NCBI GenBank assembly: GCA_937950605.1
Contig: CALFDA010000052.1
Coordinates: 1-7,548 of the forward strand
Reading direction: 5' to 3'
From: an uncultured PS1 clade bacterium
Lineage (GTDB): Bacteria > Pseudomonadota > Gammaproteobacteria > PS1 > Pseudothioglobaceae
Length of the DNA: 7,548 nucleotides
Numbering within the stretch: the first letter of the stretch is position 1; every line of letters starts with the position of its first letter. The position numbers and the translations under genes were made by a program. Positions 6,643-7,548 of the stretch are shown here, in pieces. The notes beneath the pieces were generated by a model that saw only the letters and a program-made list of their open reading frames with translations, was not told the DNA's origin and searched no databases.

Positions 6643-7548
6643 ATGCAAACACCACAAAACCTCGCCAAAGACTTAAACAAAAACAACATCATTGTCGACA
6701 AGGGCAAGGGTATTCAGCACGTCAAAGTCCAATCAGGTTATGTCTATGACATTACTATTAAAGATGGCAAGACTCTAAACAAAGACTTTAGTCTAGTTGC
6801 TAAAAAAGTCGAGCAAGATTTAGAGGTGTTAATTGAAGGCAACACCACAGTTGTATTTGACAACTATTTTGAGGTATGTTCGACTGATTCATCTTGTTTA
6901 GTTGCTCTACCTAATAAAGATGGCATGTATTATGTTGTTGCGGGCGATTTTGTTGCCCTTGATGATGGCTCAAAGATTGTGCATTTTTATGGTGATGAGG
7001 ATTCATTATTAAGTATTTTGGGAAAAAGCAATGCCCATCTTTTAAGTGCAACTAGCGTTTCATATGCTTTAGCTACTTTTGGCTTGTTAGCTGGTGGTGG
7101 CGGAGGGGGGGGGAATGCTTCGAGTGATTCAACTGTCGAAGATAAAAGCGATTCAACCGACGAAGATAAAAACAACGCCCCAGAGTTCACAGGCTCAATT
7201 ACTAACATATCAGTCAATAAGAATAATGCGCTTGATGATCATAACTTAGCCGACTACTTTAGCGATAAAGATAATGATGTTCTGACTTATAGTGCCGAAT
7301 TAGCAGATGGTAGCCCATTGCCGAGTTGGCTTCGTATTGACTCCACAACAGGCATATTATCTGGCACCCCTAGTAATGCTAGTCATGTAGGCACTATCGA
7401 GGTTGTTATTACTGCTAGTGATGGAGTTGATGCAGTTTCATCGAATCAATTTAACATCACTGTAAACAACAACGCCCCAGAGTTCACAGGCTCAATTACT
7501 GATGACATATCAGTCAATAAGAATAATGCACTTGATTATCAGATTAAC
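6643..7548 (+). CDS. Large repetitive surface adhesin, 5' part (BapA-prefix-like plus cadherin-like repeats)
   Basis: Partial gene, open to the window end (302 codons). Residues about 20-125 form a beta-rich globular region resembling the BapA/LapF prefix domain of giant type I-secreted adhesins: a V-x-V-x-x-G start, an LEVLIEGNTTVVFDNYF block (61-76) and a CLVALPNKDGMYYVV strand pair (85-99). A hydrophobic stretch (133-150) leads into seven glycines (151-157), an acidic linker with a tandem octapeptide (162-177), then a 99-residue dystroglycan-type cadherin-like (CADG/He_PIG) unit at 177-275 with the hallmarks SDKDNDVLTY, PSWLRID and TGILSGTPSN, and the start of a second unit. There is no Sec signal peptide, which fits type I export; the prefix and linker may act as an outer-membrane retention plug, as in LapA-type adhesins (inference). 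The start follows leuS by 24 bp without a Shine-Dalgarno; the next in-frame ATG (residue 94) would cut the domain. The exact role (cell-cell, host or biofilm attachment) cannot be told. Confidence 0.8.
   Translation, partial: MQTPQNLAKDLNKNNIIVDKGKGIQHVKVQSGYVYDITIKDGKTLNKDFSLVAKKVEQDLEVLIEGNTTVVFDNYFEVCSTDSSCLVALPNKDGMYYVVAGDFVALDDGSKIVHFYGDEDSLLSILGKSNAHLLSATSVSYALATFGLLAGGGGGGGNASSDSTVEDKSDSTDEDKNNAPEFTGSITNISVNKNNALDDHNLADYFSDKDNDVLTYSAELADGSPLPSWLRIDSTTGILSGTPSNASHVGTIEVVITASDGVDAVSSNQFNITVNNNAPEFTGSITDDISVNKNNALDYQIN
7093..7113 (+). repeat. Poly-glycine tract with G9 homopolymer (candidate phase-variation switch)
   Basis: Seven consecutive Gly codons (GGT GGT GGC GGA, then three GGG); bases 7105-7113 are an unbroken run of nine G in an otherwise AT-rich sequence. 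Such runs are prone to slipped-strand mispairing. With ten G the frame meets TGA at 7125-7127; with eight G it meets TAG at 7247-7249. Nine G keeps the adhesin open. Confidence 0.85.
7126..7173 (+). repeat. 24-bp tandem duplication in the acidic linker
   Basis: Two adjacent 24-bp units (7126-7149 and 7150-7173) encode DSTVEDKS and DSTDEDKN. They differ at a few positions. The unit is a multiple of three, so copy changes would alter linker length without breaking the frame. Confidence 0.75.
7171..7235 (+). repeat. Adhesin repeat boundary, copy 1
   Basis: Start of the first cadherin-like unit (NNAPEFTGSIT then ISVNKNNALD). Its first 33 bases are identical to 7468-7500, and the following part matches with one codon missing (AAC in place of GATGAC) and one G/A difference. 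Confidence 0.85.
7468..7548 (+). repeat. Adhesin repeat boundary, copy 2 (cut by window end)
   Basis: Second copy of the unit start, 297 bp (99 codons) after copy 1. It carries the extra codon (TDDIS instead of TNIS) and diverges after ALD (YQIN versus DHNL). The near-identity at DNA level suggests recent duplication or ongoing homogenisation among more copies beyond the window. Confidence 0.85.

Noticed and set aside
6987..7217. Minus-strand frame with a proline run
   Set aside because: The prolines are only the reverse complement of the glycine codons of the adhesin; no independent coding evidence.

Overview
The window is AT-rich bacterial DNA with every recognisable gene on the + strand. 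The proteins (NudE, GalU, bacterial LeuRS) read as gammaproteobacterial. The low GC, compact layout, short-form Pgi and class 1B-type PyrD suggest the marine sulfur-oxidiser group (SUP05/Thioglobus and the related thiotrophic symbionts of vent and seep bivalves). That placement is inference from gene style; no marker gene is present to prove it.

Layout. 46-2102: pgi and galU overlap by a base or nearly touch and form a sugar-phosphate pair (glucose-6-P/fructose-6-P interconversion, then UDP-glucose synthesis for envelope glycans). 2103-2359: a 257-bp spacer without a gene. 2360-2908: nudE, a Nudix hydrolase of ADP-containing compounds. 2909-3202: a 294-bp spacer with several inverted repeats that could form a structured, possibly two-state RNA. 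3203-4141: pyrD, a dihydroorotate dehydrogenase resembling the class 1B catalytic subunit. 4168-6618: leuS, 26 bp downstream of pyrD and probably co-transcribed with it. 6643-7548: the first 302 codons of a large surface protein that runs off the window.

The housekeeping part looks ordinary, with two oddities. nudE and pyrD both lack a Shine-Dalgarno sequence and both have a TATAAT-like hexamer ending exactly 6 nt before the ATG, as expected for leaderless mRNAs. Pgi is a short (~400 aa) form.

The most interesting part is the right end. Immediately after leuS begins a protein with a BapA-prefix-like N-terminal domain, no Sec signal, a hydrophobic/poly-glycine linker, an acidic spacer and then about 99-residue dystroglycan-type cadherin-like repeats that are almost identical at DNA level. 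This is the architecture of giant type I-secreted adhesins. The poly-glycine linker is encoded partly by an uninterrupted run of nine G residues. Adding or removing one G puts the gene into a frame that stops within about 45 codons, so the tract could act as an ON/OFF phase-variation switch for the adhesin. In this sequence the gene is in the ON frame.
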